53,701 nt of DNA, from the NCBI GenBank assembly GCA_016927535.1, contig JAFGMM010000044.1, positions 1 to 53,701 on the forward strand. Reading direction: 5' to 3'. This DNA is from Anaerolineae bacterium (GTDB lineage: Bacteria; Chloroflexota; Anaerolineae; Aggregatilineales; JAFGMM01). Shown here piece by piece: positions 44,275 through 53,047 of the stretch (its first letter is position 1; each line of letters begins with the position of its first letter). The notes under the pieces were generated by a model, which worked only from the letters and a program-made list of their open reading frames with translations, did not search any database and was not told the origin of the DNA. The position numbers and the translations under genes are program-made.

Positions 44275-44892
44275 ATGGTCGATACACCGACGATAGACGA
44301 AACCGTTTTGCTGCCGCGCCTTAAGGCCGGCGACCAGGCTGCCTATGCCCAGGCGGTTGAAGCTTATTCGGCGCAGCTCTATCACGTGGCGCTGCGCATG
44401 CTCGGCAGCGAGGCCGAGGCCGAGGATGTGCTGCAAGAGACCTTCTTGGATGCTTTTAAGAATATCGACCGCTTCGAGGGTCGTTCGCAGTTGAGCACGT
44501 GGCTGCACCGCATCGCCGCCAACAATGCGCTTATGCGGCTGCGCAAGAAGCGGCCAACTTTTCTTTCGGTGGATGGCTTGACCGGCGAGCACGACGACGG
44601 CAACGGCAGCCAGGTGCCTAAGCAGCTTTACGATTGGTGCTGTTTGCCGGAAAGCGAACTGCTCACCGAGGAGGCACGCGCCGAAATGCGCGCAGCGGTC
44701 GAGGATCTGTCCGATGCGCTGCGCGTGGTGTTCGTGCTGCGCGACATCGAAGGCTTATCGACGCAGGAGACCGCCGACGTGCTCGACATCAGCGCGTCGG
44801 CGGTCAAATCGCGGTTGATGCGGGCGCGCCTGGCTCTGCGCGAGCGTCTCACGGCTTACTTCCAGGGCGCCGGCCCGGAGGAAACGCGATGA
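44275..44892 (+). CDS. ECF-family RNA polymerase sigma factor
   Basis: 205 residues. Region 2 is LYHVALRMLGSEAEAEDVLQETFLDAFKNIDRFEGRSQLSTWLHRIAANNALMRLRKK. Region 4 is LSDALRVVFVLRDIEGLSTQETADVLDISASAVKSRLMRARLALRERL. There is no region 1.1 or 3, as expected for the extracytoplasmic-function group. It directs core polymerase to a small set of promoters once released from its anti-sigma factor, here the product of the next gene, which starts within its stop (ATGA). Targets are unknown; the sugar operon downstream has a housekeeping-type promoter and so is not an obvious one. Confidence 0.92.
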   Translation: MVDTPTIDETVLLPRLKAGDQAAYAQAVEAYSAQLYHVALRMLGSEAEAEDVLQETFLDAFKNIDRFEGRSQLSTWLHRIAANNALMRLRKKRPTFLSVDGLTGEHDDGNGSQVPKQLYDWCCLPESELLTEEARAEMRAAVEDLSDALRVVFVLRDIEGLSTQETADVLDISASAVKSRLMRARLALRERLTAYFQGAGPEETR

Positions 44893-45164
44893 ATCCTGCT
44901 TCTGATTCCGAAAAAGAGGAATGCCGGCGCCTGCTCGATGGTCTCTCGCTTTATCTCGACGGCGAAGCGGAGGCGGCGCTGTGCGCGGAGATCGAAGCGC
45001 ACATGGCCGAGTGCGAGAACTGCCGCATCGTCGTCGATACGCTGCGCAAGACCGTTCTGTTGTATCGTGAAGAATCCCCTGCCCCGCTCCCTTCGGATGT
45101 CCGGCGGCGTCTCTACGCGGCGCTGAAGTTGGAAGACTACCTGGTGACGGGAAAAGGCGAATAG
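44889..45164 (+). CDS. zinc-binding anti-sigma factor (zf-HC2 type)
   Basis: 91 residues. The zinc-associated anti-sigma signature H-x3-C-x2-C is at 38-45 (HMAECENC), with a preceding helix containing LDGLSLYLDGE. The C-terminal part is short and has no membrane helix, so it is a soluble regulator, unlike many membrane-bound anti-sigmas. Zn-anti-sigmas of this group often respond to thiol oxidation. It is coupled by an ATGA overlap to the sigma gene. Confidence 0.85.
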   Translation: MNPASDSEKEECRRLLDGLSLYLDGEAEAALCAEIEAHMAECENCRIVVDTLRKTVLLYREESPAPLPSDVRRRLYAALKLEDYLVTGKGE

Positions 45165-45218
45165 CGCACGACAGCCGGGTAATCTCGCCCCCAGAATGAG
45201 ATTCACCCGATAAAGTGC

Positions 45219-45267
45219 TTGACATCAACCTGAAACTGTGCTTTACTTGTGTGTGAACGTTCACACA
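45219..45267 (+). promoter_or_regulatory. sugar-operon promoter with an 18-bp LacI-type operator
   Basis: A perfect TTGACA (45219-45224), a 17-base spacer and TTTACT (45242-45247) are followed directly by a perfect palindrome, TGTGTGAACGTTCACACA (45250-45267), covering the expected transcription start. The central CG and the overall form are those of LacI/GalR-family operators, so repression released by a sugar is likely. No LacI-family gene is in the window. Confidence 0.75.
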
Positions 45268-45413
45268 TTTTCACCGTAGTATTTGCAGCACCTATAATCC
45301 ATAACCCAACCATTCCTCGGATCGTGGAAGAAAGGAGGCTCGACCCGCAACAAATATGCACTTCCAGAAATCTACCTTTATCTTCTATAATTCAAAGTCA
45401 GGAGGAGAAACAA

Positions 45414-46364
45414 ATGCGGCACATCAAATGGGTTGTGCTCGTTCTCGTAGCGTTGTCGCTCGTCGCCCCCCTCGCAGTGGCGCAGGAGGATACGGGCGAA
45501 GGTTTGACCATTGGCTTCTCGCAGATCGGTTCAGAAAGCGCTTGGCGCACCTCCTTTACGAACGCCGTCAAGGCCGAGGCCGAGGCGCGCGGGATTAACC
45601 TGTTGTTCTCGGATGCTCAGCAGGAGCAGGAAAACCAGATCGCTGCTATGCAGGCCTGGATCGCCCAAGGCGACGTCGATGCTATTGTCCTTGCGCCGGT
45701 GGTCGTCAGCGGTTGGGATGTCGTGCTCCAAGAAGCCAAGGACGCCGGGATTCCTGTGGTCATCGTAGACCGCAACGTGGACTCGGATCCTTCTCTGTTC
45801 GTGACCCGCGTGTCTTCTGACTTCGTACACGAAGGGCGTCTGGCGGCGGCGTGGCTGGTCCAGGCAACCTCCGGGCAGTGCAACATCGTCGAGTTGTACG
45901 GCACCGTCGGCTCGGCGGCGGCTGAGGATCGTAACCAGGGCTTCAATGAAGTGATCGCGCTCTTCCCCGGCATGAAGATTATCCGTTCCGAAACGGGCAA
46001 CTTCGTGCGCACCGAGGGTAAGCAGGTTATGGAGAGCTTCTTGAGCGCCGAAGACCCGGCCAACATTTGCGCGGTGTGGGCGCACAATGACGACATGGCG
46101 ATTGGCGCGATTGAGGCCATCAAGGAAGCCGGCCTCGTCCCTGCAAAGGATATTCTGATCGTTTCGGTGGACGCGATCCCCGACATTTTTGACTCGCTGG
46201 ACGCCGGCGAGACCAACGCTACCGTCGAACTTAGCCCCTTCATGGGCGCTCCCGCGTTCGATGCCGTGGTATCCTACTTGAACGGGGAAGAACTTCCCAA
46301 GTGGGTCCCTGTGGCGGGCAAGCTGTACACCGACCGGGCTGCCTATGATGCGGATCATCAGTAA
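45414..46364 (+). CDS. ytfQ: sugar ABC transporter substrate-binding protein, YtfQ-like
   Basis: 316 residues. Residues 1-23 are a cleavable signal peptide (cleavage near AVA-QED). The mature protein starts with LTIGFSQIGSESAWRTSFTNAVKAEA, very close to the opening of galactofuranose-binding YtfQ, and keeps the two-lobed periplasmic-binding fold (VVIVDRNV, GTVGSAAAEDRNQGF, AVWAHNDDMAIGAIEAIKEAG). It captures a sugar outside the membrane for the permeases encoded downstream. AGGAGG precedes the ATG at 45414. The actual sugar is inferred to be a furanose from the family. Confidence 0.85.
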   Translation: MRHIKWVVLVLVALSLVAPLAVAQEDTGEGLTIGFSQIGSESAWRTSFTNAVKAEAEARGINLLFSDAQQEQENQIAAMQAWIAQGDVDAIVLAPVVVSGWDVVLQEAKDAGIPVVIVDRNVDSDPSLFVTRVSSDFVHEGRLAAAWLVQATSGQCNIVELYGTVGSAAAEDRNQGFNEVIALFPGMKIIRSETGNFVRTEGKQVMESFLSAEDPANICAVWAHNDDMAIGAIEAIKEAGLVPAKDILIVSVDAIPDIFDSLDAGETNATVELSPFMGAPAFDAVVSYLNGEELPKWVPVAGKLYTDRAAYDADHQ

Positions 46365-46391
46365 GATAGGTCGTTAAGAAGAAAGAACCTT

Positions 46392-46532
46392 GTCGCAGGA
46401 GGGCGGTTATCCTCTTGCTCTCCTGCGACGCCCAAGCCAAGGAGAGACCAACTTGATAGCAAGCAGCTAACGAGTTGGCTCTTCTCTGTACCGGAGTGTG
46501 TTGTAGGCTCCGAGGACGTACACACTCCCGGA
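46392..46532 (+). promoter_or_regulatory. three consecutive hairpins between the binding-protein and ATPase genes
   Basis: Stem 1 is perfect: GTCGCAGGAG (46392-46401) with CTCCTGCGAC (46420-46429). Stem 2 pairs CCAACT (46448-46453) with AGTTGG (46473-46478), flanked by GAGAG and CTCTT. Stem 3 pairs CCGGAGTGTGT (46491-46501) with ACACACTCCCGG near 46520-46531, with one bulge. None has a clean T-run. Such structures after a binding-protein gene usually protect the upstream mRNA or reduce read-through. A TTATTATA near 46538 could be a weak internal -10. Confidence 0.6.
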
Positions 46533-46610
46533 TTGTGTTATTATACACCTTGAAGCGGCGTCGTCTCTCGGTTCCCCCGCATCAGTCAGGGATTTTTAGG
46601 TGAAGTACCG

Positions 46611-48131
46611 ATGAGTATCAACGAGCAAACGCAATTTCCCCTATTAGAGACACAGGGGCTTACGAAATCTTTCATTGCGACCCTCGCTTTGTCCGAGGTC
46701 GATTTTACCCTGCATGCCGGCGAGGTCCATGCTCTGCTAGGAGAAAATGGCGCCGGGAAATCGACGCTGATCAAATTGATCACAGGGGTACACCCAAAAG
46801 ATGCCGGCACGATTCTCTTGGAAGGCAAAGTAATCGAACCCCGAAGCCCGGGCCATGCCCAGGAGCTTGGGATCAGCGCTGTCTACCAGGAGATCAACCT
46901 GATCCCGACCCTTTCCGTCGCCGAGAACATTTTCCTTGGTCGCCAACCGATGCGCTTTGGGCTGGTGAATATGCGCTCGGCCAATCGCCGCGCGCGTGAA
47001 CTGCTGGAGACCTTCCATATTGACATTGACGTTACCCGCGATTTGTCTTCCTATTCCATTGCGATACAGCAGATTGTCGCCATCGTGCGCGGGGTCGATC
47101 TTTCGGCGAAGGTCCTCATTTTGGATGAGCCAACCTCCAGCCTGGATAGGCACGAAGTCGAAACCTTGTTTTCGGTGATCCGTTCCCTCAAAAAGCGCGG
47201 GATCGGCATCCTGCTCATCACTCACTTTATCGACCAGGTATACGAAATCTCTGACCGCATCACGGTGCTTCGCAACGGGCTAAAAGTCGGCGAACACCAG
47301 ACCCAAGAATTACCCAAAGTGAAGTTGGTTTCTGAGATGTTGGGCAAAGAGCTGACCGATGAATTGATGGTCCAGAATGGGCAGCAGACTAACGGGGAGT
47401 CTGAGCATGAAACGTTCTTACAGGTTCGGGGCTTCGCGCGTCGCGGCATGATGGAGCCTTTTGATGTAGTTGTCAAGAAAGGCGAGATTGTCGGGTTGGC
47501 AGGGTTGCTAGGGTCGGGACGCACGGAGACGGCGCATCTTATTTTTGGTATCGAGAAAAGTGAAACAGGCGAAGCTTATGTGAAAGGCCAAAAGGTCAAC
47601 TTGACCTCGCCGCAGAAGGCTATTCGCCACGGCTTTGGACTTTGCCCGGAGGATCGCAAAGCCGAGGGCATCATTGACGACCTGACGGTGCGGGAAAACA
47701 TCATCCTCGCCCTTCAGGCCAAGATGGGTTGGTTCAACCATCTTTCCCGCAAGCGACAGGAACAGCTTGCCCAAGAAATGATCGATGCGCTGAGGATCGT
47801 TACCCCGGATACGGAGAAGCCGGTCAAAGAGCTTTCGGGCGGCAATCAGCAAAAGGTCATTTTGGCGCGCTGGCTGATTTCTAATCCGGAGTTTTTGATT
47901 CTGGATGAGCCGACGCGCGGGATTGATGTGGGTGCGCACGTCGAAATTATCAACATTATTAAGCGCCTTGCCAAAGAGGGAAAAGCAATGATGGTCATTT
48001 CCTCCGAGTTAGCAGAGGTCGTCGATTACAGCGATCGGGTTGTGGTCTTACGGGATCGCAAGAAGATAACGGAGTTGGAGGGCGATCAAATCAGCGAGAA
48101 TACGATTATGCAAACGATTGCTGAGAGGTAG
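46611..48131 (+). CDS. ytfR: sugar ABC transporter ATP-binding protein, two NBDs, YtfR-like
   Basis: 506 residues, a fused pair of ATPase domains. The first has Walker A GENGAGKST (44-52) and Walker B LILDEPTSSLD. The second has the usual reduced Walker A, GLLGSGRTE, the signature ELSGGNQQKVILARWL and LILDEPTRGIDVG. This RbsA/MglA/YtfR plan fits the two permease genes downstream. It powers import by hydrolysing ATP at the cytoplasmic side. AGGTGAAG lies before the ATG. The permease gene follows 2 bases after the stop. Confidence 0.93.
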   Translation: MSINEQTQFPLLETQGLTKSFIATLALSEVDFTLHAGEVHALLGENGAGKSTLIKLITGVHPKDAGTILLEGKVIEPRSPGHAQELGISAVYQEINLIPTLSVAENIFLGRQPMRFGLVNMRSANRRARELLETFHIDIDVTRDLSSYSIAIQQIVAIVRGVDLSAKVLILDEPTSSLDRHEVETLFSVIRSLKKRGIGILLITHFIDQVYEISDRITVLRNGLKVGEHQTQELPKVKLVSEMLGKELTDELMVQNGQQTNGESEHETFLQVRGFARRGMMEPFDVVVKKGEIVGLAGLLGSGRTETAHLIFGIEKSETGEAYVKGQKVNLTSPQKAIRHGFGLCPEDRKAEGIIDDLTVRENIILALQAKMGWFNHLSRKRQEQLAQEMIDALRIVTPDTEKPVKELSGGNQQKVILARWLISNPEFLILDEPTRGIDVGAHVEIINIIKRLAKEGKAMMVISSELAEVVDYSDRVVVLRDRKKITELEGDQISENTIMQTIAER

Positions 48132-48133
48132 AG

Positions 48134-49201
48134 ATGCTCGAGCAACTAATCCCCAATCTGAAAAATCAAATCGGCAAACTCAAGATTGGCAACTTCACTT
48201 GGCAAAACAGCCGCGCTTTTTGGACGGTTTTGGCGCTGTTCATTATTATCGTCGCCAACCGGCTCATTTCGCCCAATTTCTTCTCGATCCAGATGGTGGA
48301 GGGGCGTCTGATTGGCAGCTTGATTAATATCCTCGACGGAGCGGCGCCTATCATGCTGCTGTCGATTGGCATGACGCTCGTGATTGCGACCAAGGGCGTC
48401 GATCTGTCGGTTGGGGCGGTGATGGCGATTTGTGCGGCTGTGGCTGTCATGTTAATCAATCAATATGAGAGCGGCGCGACCGATTTTTACTATACTCCGC
48501 CCTTTGTTATTCTTATTGCCCTTGGAACAGGGGCGCTGTGTGGACTCTGGAACGGCATCCTGGTCGCTTTCTTCGATATACAGCCGATCGTCGCCACGAT
48601 GATTTTGATGACCTCTGGGCGCGGCATCGCTCAAATGATTACCAACGGTCAATCCCCGACGTTTACGGATGATACCCTGGCATTTATCGGTCGGGGCGTC
48701 ATTTTTGGCGTGCCGTTTCCTATTTATCTCTATCTGGCCGTGTTTCTGCTGGTCTATTTATTGGTGCGCCGGACGGCCATTGGATTGATGATTGAGTCGG
48801 TGGGGATCAACGCCCGCGCCAGCTACTATGCGGGTATCAACGCCTCTCTGATCAAGGTGCTGGTTTATGTCCTTTCCGGGGTATGCGCTGCGCTGGCGGG
48901 ACTGATTATCGCCGGCGAGGTCAAGTCAGCCGATCCTCACAAAAACGGCGAGTGGGCGGAGCTTGACGCGATCCTTGCGGTTGTGATCGGCGGGACATCT
49001 TTGAGCGGCGGACGCTTTAGCCTGGGCCTGAGCGCCTTGGGTGTCTTGATTGTTCAGAGCCTCCTCACAGGGCTTTATATCAGCAAGTTGCATCCCACCG
49101 CTAACCTTGTCGTCAAGGCTATTGTCGTTCTGGTTGTCTTGCTGTTTCAGTCGGACGAATTCCGGCGACGTATTAGACAGCTTGTTAGGAGACGAGCATG
49201 A
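48134..49201 (+). CDS. ytfT: sugar ABC transporter permease, YtfT-like
   Basis: 355 residues, about nine membrane helices, BPD_transp_2 family. The cytoplasmic EAA-like loop is seen in the region VGINARASYYAGINASLIKVLVYVLSGVCAALAG, and ATKGVDLSVGAVMAICAAVAV and VVIGGTSLSGGRFSL are standard for RbsC/YtfT. It forms half of the membrane channel with the next product. Its stop overlaps the next ATG (ATGA). Confidence 0.9.
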   Translation: MLEQLIPNLKNQIGKLKIGNFTWQNSRAFWTVLALFIIIVANRLISPNFFSIQMVEGRLIGSLINILDGAAPIMLLSIGMTLVIATKGVDLSVGAVMAICAAVAVMLINQYESGATDFYYTPPFVILIALGTGALCGLWNGILVAFFDIQPIVATMILMTSGRGIAQMITNGQSPTFTDDTLAFIGRGVIFGVPFPIYLYLAVFLLVYLLVRRTAIGLMIESVGINARASYYAGINASLIKVLVYVLSGVCAALAGLIIAGEVKSADPHKNGEWAELDAILAVVIGGTSLSGGRFSLGLSALGVLIVQSLLTGLYISKLHPTANLVVKAIVVLVVLLFQSDEFRRRIRQLVRRRA

Positions 49202-50199
49202 AATCTCGAGTTTTTCCTCTCTTGATCACTTTTGTAGTATTTGTCCTGCTCTATCTATTCTGCCTGTCCCGCTTTGATAGTTTTGGCACGACGAAGGTGA
49301 TATGCAACCTGCTTAGGAACTATGCCTATTTGGGCATCCCCGCCATCGGCGTGACCTTCGTGATCCTTTCGGGGGGGATTGATCTATCGTCTGGCTCTAT
49401 CATTGCCTTCACAGGGGTTTTTTGCGCCTTGATGATCGAGCGCAACGGCATGCATCCCTTGGTCGTCTTTGCGCTCATCCTGTCGATTGGGACGGCCTTC
49501 GGGATGATGATGGGGGTCTTCATTCACTACTTCAAGATACCCGCCTTTATCGTGACCCTTTCCGGCATGTTCCTGGCGCGCGGCGGGGCTTATGTCTTGA
49601 CGACCGATTCGATAAGCATCCGGCATCCTTTTTACGACGAAGTTTCGAAAATCGTTTATATCTTCCCCGATGGAGGCCGGTTTACGTTTGCTGCGGGGGC
49701 TTTTCTTGCGGTCTTGGTGCTTGGCATCTTTCTCGCGCATTTCACGCGCTTTGGGCGCAATGTCTATGCCATGGGAGGGAATGAAACCGGCGCGTTGTTG
49801 CTCGGCGTTCCGGTTGGGCGCACCACTATCGGCATCTACGCCCTTAGTAGTTTTCTGGCTACTTTTGCCGGCATTATCCTTTCCTTGTCGAAACACTCGG
49901 GCGATTCGACCATTGCGATGGGCGCCGAAATGGATGTTATCACCGGGGTCGTCATCGGCGGCACGCTCCTGACGGGCGGCGTCGGTTACGTAATCGGCAC
50001 CTTTATTGGTACATTGGTGCCGGGAGTGATCCATACGTACCTTACCCTGGATGGGTCATTGACGCCCTGGTGGATCAAAATCATTGTCGGCACCCTGCTG
50101 CTTGTGTTTATCGGCCTGCAAAAACTGCTTGGCAGCCAGTTCGATTTCTTCAAACTGTTCCGTCGTCCTCCGCTCAGGGCAGAGCAACAAGCCCAATAG
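49198..50199 (+). CDS. yjfF: sugar ABC transporter permease, YjfF-like
   Basis: 333 residues, same family as the preceding permease. LSGGIDLSSGSIIAFTGVFCALM, FTRFGRNVYAMGGNETGALLLGVPVGRTTIGIYALSSFLATFAG and ITGVVIGGTLLTGGVGYVIGT are diagnostic. It pairs with YtfT to form a heterodimeric channel, as in the E. coli galactofuranose importer YtfQRT-YjfF. It is the last gene of the operon. Confidence 0.9.
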   Translation: MKSRVFPLLITFVVFVLLYLFCLSRFDSFGTTKVICNLLRNYAYLGIPAIGVTFVILSGGIDLSSGSIIAFTGVFCALMIERNGMHPLVVFALILSIGTAFGMMMGVFIHYFKIPAFIVTLSGMFLARGGAYVLTTDSISIRHPFYDEVSKIVYIFPDGGRFTFAAGAFLAVLVLGIFLAHFTRFGRNVYAMGGNETGALLLGVPVGRTTIGIYALSSFLATFAGIILSLSKHSGDSTIAMGAEMDVITGVVIGGTLLTGGVGYVIGTFIGTLVPGVIHTYLTLDGSLTPWWIKIIVGTLLLVFIGLQKLLGSQFDFFKLFRRPPLRAEQQAQ

Positions 50200-50262
50200 C
50201 CGTCGTTATGTTCTATAACGATTAGCTTTTTACCGTGCGGGAAAGTGCAAAATTTCTGTCTT

Positions 50263-50452
50263 GGTGCAGGGACTTTGTCCCTGCACCCTCCACCAGGGCG
50301 TGATAGCCCTGGGCCTGTCTTATAAGCGCCGCTTTGCGATGCTTGAAAATGGGGTCAAGGGGGGGCCTTGGGAATTCGCGGGGTTTTCGGGCGAGCCGCC
50401 GGCTCGCCCCTACGAGTTGTTCCACCGGTCGGGGCGTCCCGGCGGGACGCCC
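50263..50452. repeat. cluster of four palindromes in the 50200-50543 gap
   Basis: The gap holds no convincing gene but four strong hairpins. GGTGCAGGGAC-TTT-GTCCCTGCACC is at 50263-50287. CCAGGGC and GCCCTGG are at 50293-50312. GGGCGAGCC-GCC-GGCTCGCCC is at 50389-50409. GGGCGTCCC-GGC-GGGACGCCC is at 50432-50452. The last two share the same plan with a different core. The third is followed by CTACG, like the palindromes at 52943 and 53473. None has a T-run, though the first could still stop or stabilise the sugar-operon mRNA. Confidence 0.75.
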
Positions 50453-50543
50453 AAGATATGGCGTCGCACCTTCGTTCCCCCCGCGAGTTTTTGAAGAGCC
50501 TCAAGGGGCCTGTCAGGTGATTTAGTCGTTGGCGTTGACGATC

Positions 50544-52394
50544 ATGTATAAGATACTTCAAAGCACAGGACTTGGTGTAAAATTAAGTATTTCTGTACTG
50601 TTTGTCTTGAGTATTTTCCTTGTGAGTATCGTCTTTTTGTTAAATCGCAATACCGAAAGCCTGACGGAGCAGGTGGGCAGCGAGCGCGTGAGCGAAGAGG
50701 TAAGCATTCTCGAAAACCGGCTCGCCGAGATCGAAGATAAACTGCTGGTGGACATTGATTTTTTGGCAACCAGCGTGCATTTTTTCCAGGCGGTGGGCCG
50801 CCGGAATGCCGACGATGTAGCGGAGATCGTCAACCCGGCGAATGTGTCGCTTAAGCTGGACGATATCACCGTCGTAGATGGCGACGGTAAGCGCCTGGTC
50901 GATACGGCGGCGGATCAAAACAGTTTTGCCGAAGAAGATAAGCTGCTGGCAATCGGGCTTTCCGGGCAGAAAACCATCGCTTTGCTGATCGAAAACATCG
51001 GCGGACAGACTCGGACGAATATCGCGGCGGTGGCCCCGGTGCTCAGCCAGACCGGTAACCGGCTGGGGGCGATTTTGATGAGCCGCCGGATCAACGATCA
51101 GTTTTTGGATAATCTGACGTTTGGGCGTGGAGCCGTTCACCTGGGCGTGGTGTACAACGATCAGATCATTGCCCGCACGACTCTGCCTTCAGACCAACAC
51201 TTACCGGACGACGTATTGACCGATGGGATCACCGTTGACCGCGCCTCGCTTCATACTGCCCAAACCGGGCAGGTGGTGATTCTCGATAGCCTGGTCTCCG
51301 GCGGCCGGGGCGTGCCTCATGCCGTGGCTTATGTTCCTATTCTCGCCGGTGTCCAGACTTCCCCGGTCGTGGTGGTCATCCTGGTCGAGTTGGAGGAAAT
51401 CCATTCGTTCCAAAACAATACGCTCAACAATACTGTTTTGATCTTTACGGCGCAGACGTTGCTGGCGATCTCGATTATTTACTTTGCGATCTATTACATG
51501 ACCATTCGCCCGTTGAATGTCCTGCGCAAGATCGCGCACACGATGACCAGCGGCCAGTATGACCAGCACGTCCCGGTGGGTTCGCAGGACGAAGTGGGGC
51601 AGTTGTCGGTGGCTTTTAACGAAATGGCGAATGCCATCCAGCAGCGCGAGATCAGCTTGCAGGAGGCCCGCGAGCAGGCCGAGCGGGCCGATAAGGTCAA
51701 GTCGATGTTCCTGGCGAGCGTGTCGCATGAACTCCGCACGCCGCTTAATGCGATCATCAACTTGACAAAGTTCGTGGCGCTGGGCATGTACGGCGAGATA
51801 AACGCGGAGCAGACCGAGATGCTGCATCACGTCGAAGCCAGCGGTAAACACCTGCTCAATTTGATTAACGATGTGCTGGATATTTCTAAGATCGAGGCGG
51901 GATCGTTGGAACTGTTTGTCGAAGAAGGGTTGAAAGTAGAGGATATTATCCAACCGGCGGTGGAGACGGCGAAGAGTCTGCTGCTGCAAAAACCCATCAC
52001 CATCGAATGTGACGTCGAGCCGGGACTGCCGGTGTTGACCGGCGACGAGCAGCGTATCCGGCAGATTGTGTTGAACCTGCTTTCGAATGCGTGCAAGTTC
52101 ACCGAGCAGGGGGAGATCACGGTCCGGGTCTTCCGCCAGGGCGAGGAGGTTGTGATCTCGGTTCGGGATACCGGCCCCGGCATTGCTCCGAAGGACCACG
52201 AAATTATCTTCGATGTGTTCCGCCAAGCCAAGTCGGGCGTGCGCAAAGCCGAAGGAACCGGGTTGGGACTGCCGATCTCGCGGCGGCTGGCAGAGGCGCA
52301 CGGCGGGCGGGTGTGGGTCGAGAGTGTATTGGGACAAGGCGCCACCTTTTTTGTCGCATTGCCGATAAAATCGTCTCTCGTGCCTACCATCTAA
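50544..52394 (+). CDS. membrane sensor histidine kinase with extracytoplasmic sensor and HAMP
   Basis: 616 residues. A helix at about 15-35, an extracytoplasmic sensor of about 260 residues with a cache-like pattern (DDITVVDGDGKRLVDTAAD...GAVHLGVVYNDQIIARTTLP), and a second helix at about 297-318 form the input part. HAMP follows (RPLNVLRKIAHTMTSGQYDQHVPVGSQDEVGQLSVAFNEMA), then a short coiled coil, the H-box FLASVSHELRTPLNAI (His395), the N-box NLLSNACKFTEQG, DTGPGIAP and GTGLGLPIS. All catalytic motifs are intact. It has no receiver of its own but two single-domain regulators follow. The ATG at 50544 is preferred over the TTG at 50529; ribosome binding site weak. Confidence 0.88.
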   Translation: MYKILQSTGLGVKLSISVLFVLSIFLVSIVFLLNRNTESLTEQVGSERVSEEVSILENRLAEIEDKLLVDIDFLATSVHFFQAVGRRNADDVAEIVNPANVSLKLDDITVVDGDGKRLVDTAADQNSFAEEDKLLAIGLSGQKTIALLIENIGGQTRTNIAAVAPVLSQTGNRLGAILMSRRINDQFLDNLTFGRGAVHLGVVYNDQIIARTTLPSDQHLPDDVLTDGITVDRASLHTAQTGQVVILDSLVSGGRGVPHAVAYVPILAGVQTSPVVVVILVELEEIHSFQNNTLNNTVLIFTAQTLLAISIIYFAIYYMTIRPLNVLRKIAHTMTSGQYDQHVPVGSQDEVGQLSVAFNEMANAIQQREISLQEAREQAERADKVKSMFLASVSHELRTPLNAIINLTKFVALGMYGEINAEQTEMLHHVEASGKHLLNLINDVLDISKIEAGSLELFVEEGLKVEDIIQPAVETAKSLLLQKPITIECDVEPGLPVLTGDEQRIRQIVLNLLSNACKFTEQGEITVRVFRQGEEVVISVRDTGPGIAPKDHEIIFDVFRQAKSGVRKAEGTGLGLPISRRLAEAHGGRVWVESVLGQGATFFVALPIKSSLVPTI

Positions 52395-52415
52395 CGATCA
52401 GGAAGGACGACAGCT

Positions 52416-52820
52416 ATGTCTGACCCGGTTATCTTTTATTTCGAGGATGACGCTCTGAGCCGCGAGGTGATGAGAGCTTGTTTGACAAGAGGTATGGGAT
52501 ATCATAACGTATGGATCTTTGAAGACAGCATCGATTTCGAGAGTCAATTAAACGGCGTGGAATTGAAACCGGATGTTGTTTTCCTCGATATTCACATTGA
52601 GCCGGTTGATGGTTTTGCGATGCTTGAGCGGATTCGGCAAAGCGAGACCTACCGGTCAACCAAAGTCATTGCCCTGACGGCCAGCGTGATGAACGAAGAA
52701 GTGAAGATGCTCAAAGATGCGGGGTTTGATGGGGTGATCGCTAAACCCCTGGACTATGACACTTTCCCCGGCGCGCTTGAGCGTATCTTAAAAGGTGAAC
52801 AAGTATGGCATATTCGATAG
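52416..52820 (+). CDS. single-domain response regulator
   Basis: 134 residues, a receiver domain only. The acidic pair is FEDD (10-12), the phosphorylation site Asp58 in VVFLDIHIEP, the switch Thr in IALTAS, and the Lys in IAKPLD. AGGAAGGA precedes the ATG, 21 bases after the kinase stop, so it is the likely direct partner of that kinase. With no output domain it must pass the signal on by protein contact or further phosphotransfer. Confidence 0.9.
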   Translation: MSDPVIFYFEDDALSREVMRACLTRGMGYHNVWIFEDSIDFESQLNGVELKPDVVFLDIHIEPVDGFAMLERIRQSETYRSTKVIALTASVMNEEVKMLKDAGFDGVIAKPLDYDTFPGALERILKGEQVWHIR

Positions 52821-52942
52821 AGCTTTCCGGGGTTTTTGCCGTCGTGTAATGGGATAGGTAGCGCTACAGAATACCGTGGTGTTGGTTTCTTGCACGAATT
52901 TGCACCCATATATAGGGTTAATCGATAGGTTCGCCGCCATAT

Positions 52943-52971
52943 GTAGGGGCGGGTTTCAAACCCGCCCCTAC
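52943..52971. repeat. solo palindrome GTAGGGGCGGGTTT / AAACCCGCCCCTAC
   Basis: Two perfect 14-base arms (52943-52956, 52958-52971) meet around a single C between the two receiver genes. The same core is in the MITE-like element at 166-216 and in the palindrome at 53473-53502. It lies 70-80 bases before the next ATG. Confidence 0.8.
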
Positions 52972-53047
52972 GCAAGCCGGTGACCACGCGATTTTGCGGT
53001 GCTACCATATGAGATGAGCTTTTATTAGACAGATAGGAAATATTCAT

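Noticed and set aside
45250-45267. CRP/FNR-type binding site in the sugar-operon promoter
   Set aside because: The half-sites TGTGA and TCACA are only 4 bases apart, where CRP needs 6; the perfect central CG palindrome fits LacI-type operators better.
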